The notes under the pieces: generated by a model | The model's input: only the letters and a program-made list of their open reading frames with translations | Told to the model about the DNA's origin: nothing | The model's database searches: none | In this document: positions 7,575-15,304 of the stretch, piece by piece | Layout of the letters: every line of letters begins with the position of its first letter | Numbering within the stretch: the stretch's first letter is position 1 | DNA from: Candidatus Brocadiaceae bacterium | GTDB taxonomy: Bacteria > Planctomycetota > Brocadiia > SM23-32 | Length of the DNA: 64,000 nucleotides | Direction of reading: 5' to 3' | Assembly: GCA_012728835.1 (NCBI GenBank) | Contig: JAAYEJ010000012.1 | Location: 59,207 to 123,206, forward strand | Made by a program: the position numbers and the translations under genes

Positions 7575-8609
7575 TTACAACTCGTCCCTGTACTTGCGGT
7601 AGAGGCCGCGGAACTGGTGGTAGGTCAGGCCCAGGGCCTCGGCGGCGAGGCGCTGGTGGAAGCGCGCGCCCTCCAGCGCCTCCCGAAGCAGGCGCACTTC
7701 GAGTTCCCGCACCGCCTCCGCGAACGGCTTGCCGGAGGCCGGGGCGGAGGGGGGCGTTTCGGACGGCTCGGCGGCCGGTTCGGCGCGGTCGGACGCCGGC
7801 GCGTGAGGAGAGCGGAACGGGTCGAAGTCGATCGTGTGGATGACGGGCGAATCGGCGCGGTAGACGGCGCGCTCCACGACGTTCTTGAGTTCCCGCACGT
7901 TGCCTGGCCAGGCATGGGCTTCGAGCCGGGCGAGGGCGCCCGCGTCGAACTCGGGCACCTCGTCCCGACCCAGTTCATGGGCCATACGGGCGGCGAAATG
8001 CCCGGCCAGCAGTGCCACGTCGCCCGCGCGCGCCCTCAGCGGCGGCAGGAAGAGCACCTCGAACGACAGTCGGTCCAGCAGGTCCCGCTTGAACAGGCCC
8101 CGCCGGGCACGTTCGGCCAGATCGACATTCGTGGCGCCGACGATTCGGACGTCGACCTCGACCTTCTGCGCGCTTCCCACGCGCTCAAAGGCCCCGTACT
8201 CGACGACGCGCAGGATCTTCTCCTGCACCTCCAGCGGCGTGTTGGCGATCTCGTCCAGGAAGAGCGTCCCGCCGTCCGCCGCCTCAAACCGGCCGGCCCG
8301 GCGGGCGCCGGCGCCCGTGAAGGCGCCTGCCTCGTGCCCGAACAGCTCCGTCTCGATCAGGTTCGGCGAAAGGGCGGCGCAGTTGAGCGTCACCAGCGGG
8401 CCCTGCCACCGGCCCGAGAGGTAGTGGAGGCGGCGGGCGGCCAGCTCCTTGCCCGTGCCGCGCTCGCCGACGATCAGCAGGGGGCGGTCGACCCCGGCGG
8501 CAGCCGAAAGGTGCTCCTGGAACGCCAGGAACGCCTCCGATTCCCCCAGGGCCTCGGCCACGCGCTCAACCCCTCCCGGCATCGTGTCTTTCATGCGCGA
8601 ATGGACCAT
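7575..8609 (-). CDS. pspF: Phage-shock operon activator PspF
   Basis: The 344-residue protein is a sigma-54 enhancer-binding protein with no receiver domain, as PspF should be. It has an AAA+ domain with Walker A GERGTGKE, the sigma-54 contact loop GAFTGA, Walker B GGTLFLDEI and a C-terminal Fis-type helix-turn-helix ending AEALGLTYHQFRGLYRKY. The tract RLHYLSGRWQGP is very close to enterobacterial PspF. An alanine/proline-rich linker (about 265-300) is longer than usual. Several Met codons lie near the start (residues 1, 6, 10), so the exact start is uncertain. It is divergent from pspABC, which it should activate at the promoter 8727-8742. Confidence 0.93.
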   Translation of the reverse strand: MVHSRMKDTMPGGVERVAEALGESEAFLAFQEHLSAAAGVDRPLLIVGERGTGKELAARRLHYLSGRWQGPLVTLNCAALSPNLIETELFGHEAGAFTGAGARRAGRFEAADGGTLFLDEIANTPLEVQEKILRVVEYGAFERVGSAQKVEVDVRIVGATNVDLAERARRGLFKRDLLDRLSFEVLFLPPLRARAGDVALLAGHFAARMAHELGRDEVPEFDAGALARLEAHAWPGNVRELKNVVERAVYRADSPVIHTIDFDPFRSPHAPASDRAEPAAEPSETPPSAPASGKPFAEAVRELEVRLLREALEGARFHQRLAAEALGLTYHQFRGLYRKYRDEL

Positions 8610-8681
8610 TTAGAGGGCTAACTGACCTGATTGTAGCGGAAATCACCACGAAACGCAAGGGGGCCGCCCGGTGGGGGCATG

Positions 8682-8710
8682 CGCAAGTCTTTGGCTTCAA
8701 ATCACTTGCG
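8682..8710 (+). promoter_or_regulatory. Candidate PspF upstream activating site
   Basis: CGCAAGT (8682-8688) and ACTTGCG (8704-8710) form a perfect inverted repeat with a 15-base spacer. It ends 16 bases before the sigma-54 promoter. It is the most likely enhancer for PspF here, although closer to the promoter than typical enhancers. Confidence 0.4.
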
Positions 8711-8726
8711 ATGTGTGTGTTTTCTC

Positions 8727-8742
8727 TGGCATCCGTATTGCT
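8727..8742 (+). promoter_or_regulatory. Sigma-54 promoter of pspABC
   Basis: TGGCATCCGTATTGCT has the invariant GG and GC doublets with exactly ten bases between them, matching the -24/-12 consensus. It lies 53 bases upstream of the pspA ATG and opposite pspF, as expected for a PspF-controlled promoter. Confidence 0.8.
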
Positions 8743-8795
8743 CAGGGACGCCCCCAGGAGCGGCATTCACCGATGCTCAGAAGGAGGGACGGGAG

Positions 8796-9458
8796 ATGGG
8801 TATCTTCAGCCGACTGCGGGACATCATCAGCTCCAACATCAACGCCATGCTGGAGCGTGCGGAGGATCCTGAGAAGCTCATCAAGCTGATGATCCAGGAG
8901 ATGGAGGACACGCTGGTCGAGATCAAGGCGTCCTGCGCCGGCGCCATGGCCGCCTGCAAAAAGACGGAGCGCGCCCGCGACGAGGTCCAGTCCTACGCCG
9001 ACCGGTGGGGCGAGAAGGCGGCCCTGGCTGTGCAGAAAGGGCGCGACGACCTGGCCCGCGAGGCCCTGGTCGAGAAGCGGCGCTACCGCGAGCGCGCCGA
9101 GGCCCTGGAGCGGGAGCTGACGCAGTTCCAGGGGCTGGTGCAGCAGTACCAGGACGATATAATGCAGCTGGAGGAGCGCTTGGCCTGTGCGCGCGAGAAG
9201 CAGCGGGTGCTCGTGCAGCGGCACGTGCACGCCCGGGGCAAGAAGCGCGTCGAGCAGGACATCCGCCGCGTCGACACCAGCGACGCGTTCGTCCGGTTCG
9301 AGCAGTTCGAGAACCGCATCGAGCGTATGGAGGCCGAGGCCGACCTCGTGAACGCGCACCGCAAGCCGGCCCTCGAAGAGCGCTTCGCCGAGATCGAGAC
9401 CGACGAGGAGATCGAGCAGGAGCTTCAGGGGCTCAAGAACCGGACGGCGCCCGAGTAG
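8796..9458 (+). CDS. pspA: Phage-shock protein A
   Basis: The 220-residue protein matches the usual PspA length. It opens with the amphipathic membrane-binding helix MGIFSRLRDIISSNINAML and continues as one long coiled coil. LIKLMIQEMEDTLVEIK is a family signature. PspA/ESCRT-III-type proteins stabilise damaged inner membrane and restrain PspF. The start at 8796 is set by the strong ribosome site AAGGAGGG (8781-8788) and by family alignment, so the longer upstream frame is not needed. It heads pspABC. Confidence 0.94.
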   Translation: MGIFSRLRDIISSNINAMLERAEDPEKLIKLMIQEMEDTLVEIKASCAGAMAACKKTERARDEVQSYADRWGEKAALAVQKGRDDLAREALVEKRRYRERAEALERELTQFQGLVQQYQDDIMQLEERLACAREKQRVLVQRHVHARGKKRVEQDIRRVDTSDAFVRFEQFENRIERMEAEADLVNAHRKPALEERFAEIETDEEIEQELQGLKNRTAPE

Positions 9459-9485
9459 CTGGAACACGCAGAAGGAGGCCGGACG

Positions 9486-9770
9486 ATGCAAACGCTGGGA
9501 CTGGCCATGCCGCTGGGGATCGGAATGGAGTCTCGGTCGGTCAGCGTACTTGCCGTGATTCTGTTCTTCCTCATTCCCCTGCTGATCCTGATCGCGATCG
9601 GGGTGGCGCTCCTGATGCGCTCGGGGCGGGGGCGCAGGGACACGGCCGATGAGACGCGCATGATCCAGGAGATCTACAGCGGACTGCGCAAGATGGAGGA
9701 GCGCGTCGAGGCGCTGGAGACGTTGCTCCTGGAGAGCGAAGGAAAGGAAGAGGCGCATGAACGTCAATGA
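9486..9770 (+). CDS. pspB: Phage-shock protein B
   Basis: This 94-residue protein has one membrane helix (about 20-44) followed by a short cytoplasmic coiled coil, RKMEERVEALETLLLE, closely matching the PspB tail. In enterobacteria PspB works with PspC to sense envelope stress and release PspF from PspA. The N-terminus is about 20 residues longer than in E. coli. It sits 27 bases after pspA and overlaps pspC by 14 bases, implying translational coupling. Confidence 0.82.
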   Translation: MQTLGLAMPLGIGMESRSVSVLAVILFFLIPLLILIAIGVALLMRSGRGRRDTADETRMIQEIYSGLRKMEERVEALETLLLESEGKEEAHERQ

Positions 9771-10140
9771 CTGGCAGCGACGCACCGGGCCGTACCGCGC
9801 GCGGGACGGCCTCATCCTGGGCGTCTGCAAGGGGATGGCCCGCTACATGCAGTGTTCGGTTCTGGTGGTTCGGTTGATCGTGATCATCCTCACCCTGCTG
9901 TCCACCGTCTGGCCGATGCTGCTCGTCTACTTCCTGGCGGGGGTGCTGATGAAGCCGGAGCCCGTCGTGCCGCTGGAGACGGCGGGGGATGCGGAGTTCT
10001 ACAGCTCCTTTGCCGGCTCGCGCCGCATGGCCGTGGACAGGCTGAAGGCGAGCTTCGACCGCCTGGACCGCCGAATCCGCCGCATGGAGGGCATCGTGAC
10101 GGACCGGGAGTACGACTGGGAGCGGCGCATACGGCGCTGA
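9757..10140 (+). CDS. pspC: Phage-shock protein C
   Basis: The 127-residue protein carries the PspC domain: YRARDGLILGVCKGMARYMQ, then a membrane helix (about 38-66), then a cytoplasmic helical tail with paired basic residues. The N-terminal GVCxGxA motif is diagnostic. It is the last gene of pspABC and is followed by a strong hairpin (10161-10194). Confidence 0.9.
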   Translation: MNVNDWQRRTGPYRARDGLILGVCKGMARYMQCSVLVVRLIVIILTLLSTVWPMLLVYFLAGVLMKPEPVVPLETAGDAEFYSSFAGSRRMAVDRLKASFDRLDRRIRRMEGIVTDREYDWERRIRR

Positions 10141-10160
10141 CGGCTGCGTACAAGAGAGCA

Positions 10161-10194
10161 GGGCACCCGCGCCGGCGAACGGCGCGGCGTGCCC
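10161..10194. terminator. Shared hairpin terminator between pspC and the TRL-like gene
   Basis: GGGCAC-CCGCGCCG pairs with CGGCGCGG-(C)-GTGCCC around the loop GCGAA, giving 14 base pairs with one bulged base. It lies between convergent genes. There is no T-run, so it may act as a bidirectional, weakly intrinsic terminator. Confidence 0.55.
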
Positions 10195-10217
10195 CGCGTC
10201 ACTTGCCGACCGGGCCG

Positions 10218-10538
10218 CTACCTGCCGTACACGATGGTCGTGTACGTGCAGTAGATGCCCAGGATGTTCGTCTCTTCGGAGTCGACGTGATGGATCTGCG
10301 TGATCTGACCGTTCTTCATGGCCGCCTCGATCGAGGCATCGCCGCGGGCCAGCAGGATGATCCCCTCGCTCATGGCCACGCCCCGCTTGAGGTTCTCGGT
10401 GCCCATGGACGTATCGCCGACGGCCACCGGGCTGCGCGTCATCTGCACGGGGGCAATGATGGCGCCCGTCGGGTATGTGCAGCCGACGGCGACAGCCAGC
10501 AGACCGGCCAATCCCAGCACTAGCGCGAAACGCTTCAT
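10218..10538 (-). CDS. TRL-like family lipoprotein
   Basis: The 106-residue precursor has a lipoprotein signal peptide ending in the lipobox LAVAVGC (Cys20). The mature part resembles the small TRL-like family: a Gly/Thr-rich start, then GIILLARGDASIEAAMKNGQITQIHHVDSEETNILGIYCTYTTIVYG. Such proteins are envelope-anchored and their role is unknown. The start at 10538 is set by a GAGGAGG ribosome site and by the signal peptide. Confidence 0.65.
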   Translation of the reverse strand: MKRFALVLGLAGLLAVAVGCTYPTGAIIAPVQMTRSPVAVGDTSMGTENLKRGVAMSEGIILLARGDASIEAAMKNGQITQIHHVDSEETNILGIYCTYTTIVYGR

Positions 10539-11040
10539 CGTACAACCTCCTCGCAATGAGTGAACAGGGCCCTCGGCCAGGTCCGCCGCGGCTCGGAGTC
10601 CGGTCCGGGCTGGCCTGTGCGAACTCACCCCCCCGGTCCCCTCGCCGGGCGACCAGCGGCCCCCCGGCAACACAGTCCAAGCATACCTCGCCGGCCGGAC
10701 CGGTTCAAGCCCTATCAGCCCGCAGAAGACTGTGGACCAGCCGCCCGCCGGGGCCTGCCCGCCGCGGCGGGGGGGCGGGGCGCCTGTGCCACACAAGAAG
10801 AGTGCCCGGACTGCCCGCGCATCGACGGTTCCCCTGATCGTCTGGCAAGCACCCGGGGCGAGGCCGGACGGCAACCGGCAACGGCAACAAGACCCATGCC
10901 AGGCCGCAAGGCGCAATGACCGGACAGGGCGGGCACCCTCCCTCTGACGTTCAAGTCATTGCGATGCAAGGACTTAGCTCTCCGACACATCACCAGCCTG
11001 TCGGCCACGGACGCTGGGAACGCCCCTGCCGTCCGGTCCG
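10539..11040. other. Non-coding spacer
   Basis: These 502 bases between the TRL-like gene and the lexA promoter hold no supportable gene. Open frames exist on both strands but have the low-complexity Pro/Arg/Gly composition of shadow frames. No convincing RNA gene was recognised. Confidence 0.5.
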
Positions 11041-11057
11041 CGTTCGCTTTCGGAACG
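11041..11057 (+). promoter_or_regulatory. Candidate LexA operator
   Basis: CGTTC-GCTTTCG-GAACG is a perfect 5-bp inverted repeat with a 7-base centre. It ends 8 bases before the -35 element of lexA. It resembles a GTTC/GAAC-type SOS box in half-site but not in spacing to the Gram-positive box, so its identity is tentative. Confidence 0.35.
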
Positions 11058-11065
11058 GCCTACTC

Positions 11066-11095
11066 TTGAACAGGGGATGTCCGTTTGGGTATGAT
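11066..11095 (+). promoter_or_regulatory. lexA promoter
   Basis: -35 TTGAAC (11066-11071), an 18-base spacer and -10 TATGAT (11090-11095) make a good sigma-70-type promoter about 80 bases upstream of the lexA ATG. Confidence 0.6.
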
Positions 11096-11174
11096 ACATT
11101 TGTGGAGATGAATTCGCCCGCGCGCCGACCCGGACTCGGCGTGTCCCGGTGAACCTGATCGAGGCGGACGAACC

Positions 11175-11780
11175 ATGACACGAGCGCTGACGGACAGGCA
11201 GCGGGAGATCTTCGACTTTATCTGCGAGGTGATGCGGGCGGACAACCGCCCCCCGACGGTTCGCGAGGTGGCCGACCGCTTCGGCTTCCGCAGCCCGAAG
11301 GCGGCGACCGATCACCTGGACGCCCTCGAGCGCAAGGGCTACATCCGCCGTCGCAGCCGCAAGGCGCGTAACATCGAGATCCGCGAGGAACTCTCGCCGC
11401 AGGGCATCCCCATCGTCGGCCGCATCGCCGCCGGCTCGCCCATCCTGGCCGTCGAGAACCTGGAAGGCTCCCTCTCCACGACCGGGCTCTTCCGCCCCGA
11501 TGAGGGCACCTTCGCCCTCCAGGTGGAAGGCGAGAGCATGATCGGCGCCGGCATCCTCTCGGGCGACTACGTGATCGTCGACAGCAAGGAGCGCGTGCAG
11601 AACGGCGCCATCGCCGCGGTCGGCATCGGCGACGAGGCCACCGTCAAGCGCGTCTTTATCAGCAGGGGCCAGATGCGGCTGAAGTCCGAGAACCCCGAGT
11701 ACGACGACATCGCCGTCGACAAGAACTCGCCCGAGGTCGTCGTCTACGGTCCCGTCATCGGCGTCGTGCGCAAGCTCTAA
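11175..11780 (+). CDS. lexA: SOS repressor LexA
   Basis: The 201-residue protein has an N-terminal winged helix (LTDRQREIFDFICEVMRADNRPPTVREVADRFGF) and a C-terminal S24 self-cleaving domain. The cleavage bond should be A86-G87 in VGRIAAGSP. The catalytic pair is S121 in GESMIGAGI and K158 in ATVKRVF. All residues needed for RecA-stimulated self-cleavage are present. It stands alone with its own promoter and a candidate operator upstream. Confidence 0.95.
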   Translation: MTRALTDRQREIFDFICEVMRADNRPPTVREVADRFGFRSPKAATDHLDALERKGYIRRRSRKARNIEIREELSPQGIPIVGRIAAGSPILAVENLEGSLSTTGLFRPDEGTFALQVEGESMIGAGILSGDYVIVDSKERVQNGAIAAVGIGDEATVKRVFISRGQMRLKSENPEYDDIAVDKNSPEVVVYGPVIGVVRKL

Positions 11781-11790
11781 GCGCCTTCGC

Positions 11791-11922
11791 CGTCAGTTCG
11801 AGCACCGTCGCTTCGGGGGCGGTACAGAAACGGACGCGCGGCGCGGAGCGGCCTTCCATGCCGATCCCGCGGTTGACGTACAGCCACATCCGGCCGACGC
11901 GCGCGATGCGGGGCCTGGCGGG
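11791..11922 (-). pseudogene. Remnant of a metallophosphoesterase C-terminus
   Basis: On the minus strand this stretch reads VGRMWLYVNRGIGMEG followed by RVRFCTAPEATVLELT, very like the C-terminal end of YkuE-type calcineurin-like phosphoesterases. Upstream of it the frame turns into unrelated sequence with no GHTH motif. Only about 44 codons of the family survive, so it cannot be functional. Confidence 0.45.
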
Positions 11923-11959
11923 CCCTCGCTCCCTTGTGCGCGGCGCCCGGGACGCCATC

Positions 11960-12073
11960 GAGGAGCAGGACGACGCGACCCTGCTCATCCCGGACGTCGA
12001 CGGCAACCGTTACCGCGTCGACATCACAAGGCTGGATGCCCGCTCCCGCCGCCTCTTTGAGTGCCTCGTCTGA
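11960..12073 (+). pseudogene. Remnant resembling a DUF1854 C-terminus
   Basis: The plus strand here reads DDATLLIPDVDGNRYRVDI and then TRLDARSRRLFECLV, a pattern typical of the end of DUF1854 proteins. The preceding codons do not continue the domain. It abuts the phosphoesterase remnant on the other strand, so this spacer holds two eroded gene ends. A short expressed peptide cannot be excluded. Confidence 0.4.
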
Positions 12074-12164
12074 CCCTGCCGAATCCGGCTCCTGCAACAT
12101 CTCGCGCTGCCATCTGTTATAGATAGTGAGGCCGCGAGGCGCTTCCAGAAACCGGGAGGGGCAC

Positions 12165-12740
12165 GTGGACGGGCCGTCCGACGATGAACTGCTGGCGATG
12201 TTCCGCGAGGGCGACCTCGATGCGTTCGACGCGCTGTTCGACCGTCACCACGTCGACGTCTACCATTTCGCCTGTCTCATGCTCAATGGCCGCAACGACG
12301 CCGAGGACGTCCTGCAGGATACCTTCCTCGCGGTGGCGCGTTCGGCCCGTGCGTACAGCCCCCGCGGCCGTTTCCGCCCGTGGCTGATGCGCATCGCGCG
12401 GAACCTCTGCCTCAACCGGCTCCACTCCGAACGGCTGCGGAGACGCGTGCTGGCGGCCGACGGCGACTTCCCGGACGAAAGCGCTTCCGGGGCTCCGGCC
12501 GCGCCCGAACTGCTCGAATGGGATGAGGGAATGCGGGCGGTCCATGAGGCCGTGCGTGCCCTGCCCGAGCGGCAGAGGGAGGCCCTGGCACTCTACGCGT
12601 TCGAGGGCATGACGTACGGGGAGGTCAGCGAGGCGCTCCAGGCGCCCATGGGCACGGTCAAGGCGCTCATCCACCGCGCCCGCGCCGCTCTGGCCCTCGC
12701 GTTGAACCACGATCAGGGAGCACAACGAGATGACGTGTGA
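12165..12740 (+). CDS. ECF-type RNA polymerase sigma factor
   Basis: The 191-residue protein has sigma region 2 (LFDRHHVDVYHFACLMLNGRNDAEDVLQDTFLAV ... FRPWLMRIARNLCLN) and region 4 (ALPERQREALALYAFEGMTYGEVSEALQ, then GTVKALIHRARAAL). GTG 12165 is preferred over GTG 12126 because GGGAGGGG sits just upstream and the domain begins right after. The next gene overlaps its stop by 11 bases and encodes a zinc-finger protein, the usual arrangement for a sigma/anti-sigma pair. Confidence 0.88.
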   Translation: MDGPSDDELLAMFREGDLDAFDALFDRHHVDVYHFACLMLNGRNDAEDVLQDTFLAVARSARAYSPRGRFRPWLMRIARNLCLNRLHSERLRRRVLAADGDFPDESASGAPAAPELLEWDEGMRAVHEAVRALPERQREALALYAFEGMTYGEVSEALQAPMGTVKALIHRARAALALALNHDQGAQRDDV

Positions 12741-13356
12741 ACGCAAACACGAAGAGCTGGCGGCCTTCGCCGCGGGCGATCTCGATCCCGAGAGCGCTGC
12801 CGCCCTGAAGGGGCACCTGGAGGGCTGCGCGGTCTGCGCGAGGCGCCTGGCCGCAATCCGCGAGACGGACGCGCGGCTGAAGCTTCTGCCGCGCCTTCGG
12901 CCGTCGGCCGGGGCGATGCTCCGGACGCGGCGCGCGCTCAATGAGGAACTGCGCGCCAGGCCTGCGCCTGAGGTGATGACGCTGGAGGAGGCCGCGGCGT
13001 TCCTGCGGGTGGAGCCGGACGATCTGCGGGAGGCCGCGTCGCAGTTGCCGGCATTTGAGATCGGCGGGCGCATCCGCATCCGCCGCGAGAAGCTGATCGA
13101 TTGGATTGCCCGGCGCGAACGCGTCTACGCGCGCAGCACTGCCGAGAGCGACGTGGCGCACATCCTGTCGGGCATCAAATGGGAGGTCGACGATGGCACC
13201 AACGGCGACAAGGGAAGAGCACGTGCGGTTCTGGCGGTTCCTTGCCGGGCGCCTCAAGGAGCACGGCAACATCCTGTGGGCGCTCAACGAGAGCAAGGAA
13301 GAGATGGCCGGCACGGCATTCGAGGGTCCTCTGGCCCGGATCTCAGCGGCGCTTGA
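12730..13356 (+). CDS. Zinc-finger anti-sigma-like protein with HTH domain
   Basis: The frame encodes 208 residues. The first 40 form a putative anti-sigma zinc finger with His7 followed by GHLEGCAVC (HxxxCxxC). Residues about 82-130 look like an excisionase/MerR-type helix-turn-helix (MTLEEAAAFLRVEPDDL ... RIRREKLIDWIARRE). There is no membrane segment, so it would be a cytosolic anti-sigma factor or co-regulator. The stop is only reached at 13356, so the last 55 codons overlap the next gene in another frame and look like shadow sequence. A frameshift or a long non-conserved tail is possible. Confidence 0.65.
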   Translation: MTCERKHEELAAFAAGDLDPESAAALKGHLEGCAVCARRLAAIRETDARLKLLPRLRPSAGAMLRTRRALNEELRARPAPEVMTLEEAAAFLRVEPDDLREAASQLPAFEIGGRIRIRREKLIDWIARRERVYARSTAESDVAHILSGIKWEVDDGTNGDKGRARAVLAVPCRAPQGARQHPVGAQREQGRDGRHGIRGSSGPDLSGA

Positions 13357-15070
13357 AGGTGGCAAGCCTTCCCACATGGCTGTGGCCGGAGAGCCAGAGC
13401 TGTTCTCGCAGAGCGTCGCCGTCCTCCTCCGTGCGGCCGAAGAGGGAGGGCCGATCCCGGCCGTCGCGTCGCGGCTGGTCGAGGCTGTACAAGACGGCAG
13501 CCTGCCGCTGCCCGGCGTGCCGCCGAAGGGCGACGAGCAGGTGCGCTTCTGGCGCTGCTTCGGGCACATGATCGGGTCGGGGGTTCCAATCCTGGAGACC
13601 TTTCGGGTCTTGCGCAAGGAGGTCTGCACGGATGCTCTGGCGGACGCAGTGGAAGCTATCGAGCAGTCCGTTTTGCGCGGCAGCTCGATGGCGTCCGTGA
13701 TGCGAGAGCACACGGATCTCTTCCCACTTGCCGTCTGTTTTGCCGTGGAGATCGGCGAGGACTCCGGGAACCTGCACGAGCAGGCGATGAGGATTGCCAA
13801 TGCGCTGGAGTCCGGCGACCTCCGTTCGCTTCGGGCGGAGCCGATCGAGGCCCTGCCCCAGATGCACGAACTGCCGGCCGTCAGCCGCTTTGTCAACGTT
13901 CTGATGCTCAACGCCCTGCAGGAGAGGGCGAGCGACGTACACGTCGAGCCGACCGAGAACGGGCAGGGGCGGTTTCGCCTGCGCCTGGACGGCGTGCTTC
14001 ACGATTACAGTCGGCCACGGGAGGGCTTGCGCCCGGGCGAGCAGATCCCCTATGACGAAGTCGTGAACCGGATCAAGGTCATGGCGGGCATGGACTTGAT
14101 GGAGAAGCGGGCGCCCCAGGACGGACGCATCCAACTCAACGTGAGCGGAAGGGCCATCGACGTACGAGTCAGCAGCGTACCGATGGTTCGCGGCGAGCGC
14201 GTCGTGATGAGGATGCTGGACCGAAGGACGATGCACCCCCGGCTGAGGGAGATTGGCCTGCTCGACGAAGATCTGGCGACGGCGCGGAGCCTCTGCCGCC
14301 TGCCACACGGCCTGGTGCTCGTGGCCGGTCCGACGGGCTCCGGGAAAACCACGCTGCTGTACGCCATGCTGATGGAACTGGATCGCGACAGCCGGTGCGT
14401 CGTGTCCGTCGAGGACCCCGTCGAGTACTACCTGGAAGGCGTCTCGCAAGTCGATGTCGACCCCCGGGCCGGGCGCACCTTCCCTGCCGTCGTGCGGAGC
14501 CTGCTGCGCCAGGACCCCGACGTGATCATGATCGGCATGCTGCCTGATGCCGAGGTCGCGAACCTGGCGGCGCAGTGCGCCCTGAACGGTCACCTTGTGT
14601 TCTCCACAATCGACGCCCCCACGGCTTCGGCCGGCCTGAGGCGGCTGCTGGACATGGGCCTGGAGCCCTTCGTGCTGAATTCCTCTCTGGCTGCCGTCAT
14701 CTCCCAGCGCCTCGTACGCATGTTGTGCCGGGAGTGCAGGGAGCCGATCGACCCGCCGCGCCACTCCCTCCCGCCGGACGCGGCGGAGATGCTTGAAGGC
14801 CGGGAAAACGTGCAGTTCTACAGGCCGGCCGGCTGCGAGAAGTGCCGGGGCACCGGCTACCGCGGCCGCACCTGCATCCACGAGATCCTCACCCCGGACC
14901 ACCGGATCAGGGAACTGATAGCCGGGGAGGCCCCGGCGCGCGAGATCCGCCAGGCCGCCACGGCGGCCGGCATGCGCACGATGCTCCAGTGCGGAATCCT
15001 GCGCGCCGCCGACGGCACGACCTCGGTCGAGGAGGTGCTGCGGGTGATGGCCGCTGACCTGTGGGAATGA
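13193..15070 (+). CDS. GspF-GspF-GspE fusion ATPase with degenerate Walker B
   Basis: The 625-residue protein begins with two copies of the soluble GspF/PilC cytoplasmic domain (about 8-95 and 118-215, the second with GSGVPILETFRVL and EIGEDSGNL). The GspF membrane helices are absent. A GspE/PilB ATPase follows from about 225: ERASDVHVEP, Walker A GPTGSGKTT (K385), Asp box SVEDPVEYY and two C-x-x-C pairs. The Walker B motif reads IGMLPD instead of IGEIRD (M449 for the catalytic Glu), and the His box STLHTN reads STIDAP (D474). Nucleotide binding seems possible; hydrolysis is doubtful. ATG 13193 follows GGGAGG. It comes after the sigma/anti-sigma pair, overlapping the latter. Confidence 0.8.
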   Translation: MAPTATREEHVRFWRFLAGRLKEHGNILWALNESKEEMAGTAFEGPLARISAALEGGKPSHMAVAGEPELFSQSVAVLLRAAEEGGPIPAVASRLVEAVQDGSLPLPGVPPKGDEQVRFWRCFGHMIGSGVPILETFRVLRKEVCTDALADAVEAIEQSVLRGSSMASVMREHTDLFPLAVCFAVEIGEDSGNLHEQAMRIANALESGDLRSLRAEPIEALPQMHELPAVSRFVNVLMLNALQERASDVHVEPTENGQGRFRLRLDGVLHDYSRPREGLRPGEQIPYDEVVNRIKVMAGMDLMEKRAPQDGRIQLNVSGRAIDVRVSSVPMVRGERVVMRMLDRRTMHPRLREIGLLDEDLATARSLCRLPHGLVLVAGPTGSGKTTLLYAMLMELDRDSRCVVSVEDPVEYYLEGVSQVDVDPRAGRTFPAVVRSLLRQDPDVIMIGMLPDAEVANLAAQCALNGHLVFSTIDAPTASAGLRRLLDMGLEPFVLNSSLAAVISQRLVRMLCRECREPIDPPRHSLPPDAAEMLEGRENVQFYRPAGCEKCRGTGYRGRTCIHEILTPDHRIRELIAGEAPAREIRQAATAAGMRTMLQCGILRAADGTTSVEEVLRVMAADLWE

Positions 15071-15182
15071 CCCCGCGTAAGCAGCCCGACGGGCGCCGGC
15101 GGGACGTGGCCTGCACTGCGCATGGCGTGCTGATATGCATGAGAGAAGTGGCATCACGATTCATGCAGCGCAGGGGGCGATC

Positions 15183-15304
15183 ATGCGTTTCGCGTACCGG
15201 GTGCTCTACTTGTCGGTTCTCGCAGCCGTTCTGTGTTCCGTGCCGGCGAAATCCGCCCACGGGGGAGTCGGGCTCGGACTGGAAGGACTTCTGGGCGGGC
15301 CCGT
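15183..15304 (+). pseudogene. 5' fragment of a secreted-protein gene
   Basis: ATG 15183 follows AGGGGGCG and starts a clean signal peptide (MRFAYRVLYLSVLAAVLCSVPAKSA region) and then GGVGLGLEGLLGGPVP. Beyond about 15304 the frame is only the antisense of the sigma-factor gene. The fragment therefore appears to be the start of a gene whose body is missing. Its identity cannot be told. Confidence 0.4.

Noticed and set aside
8796..8880. A longer PspA starting at 8679
   Set aside because: The upstream codons span the sigma-54 promoter and activator site; ATG 8796 has the ribosome site and matches the family N-terminus.
11175..11780. Reading lexA as a general S24 phage repressor
   Set aside because: The N-terminal winged helix, A-G cleavage site and Ser/Lys spacing are those of LexA, and no phage genes surround it.
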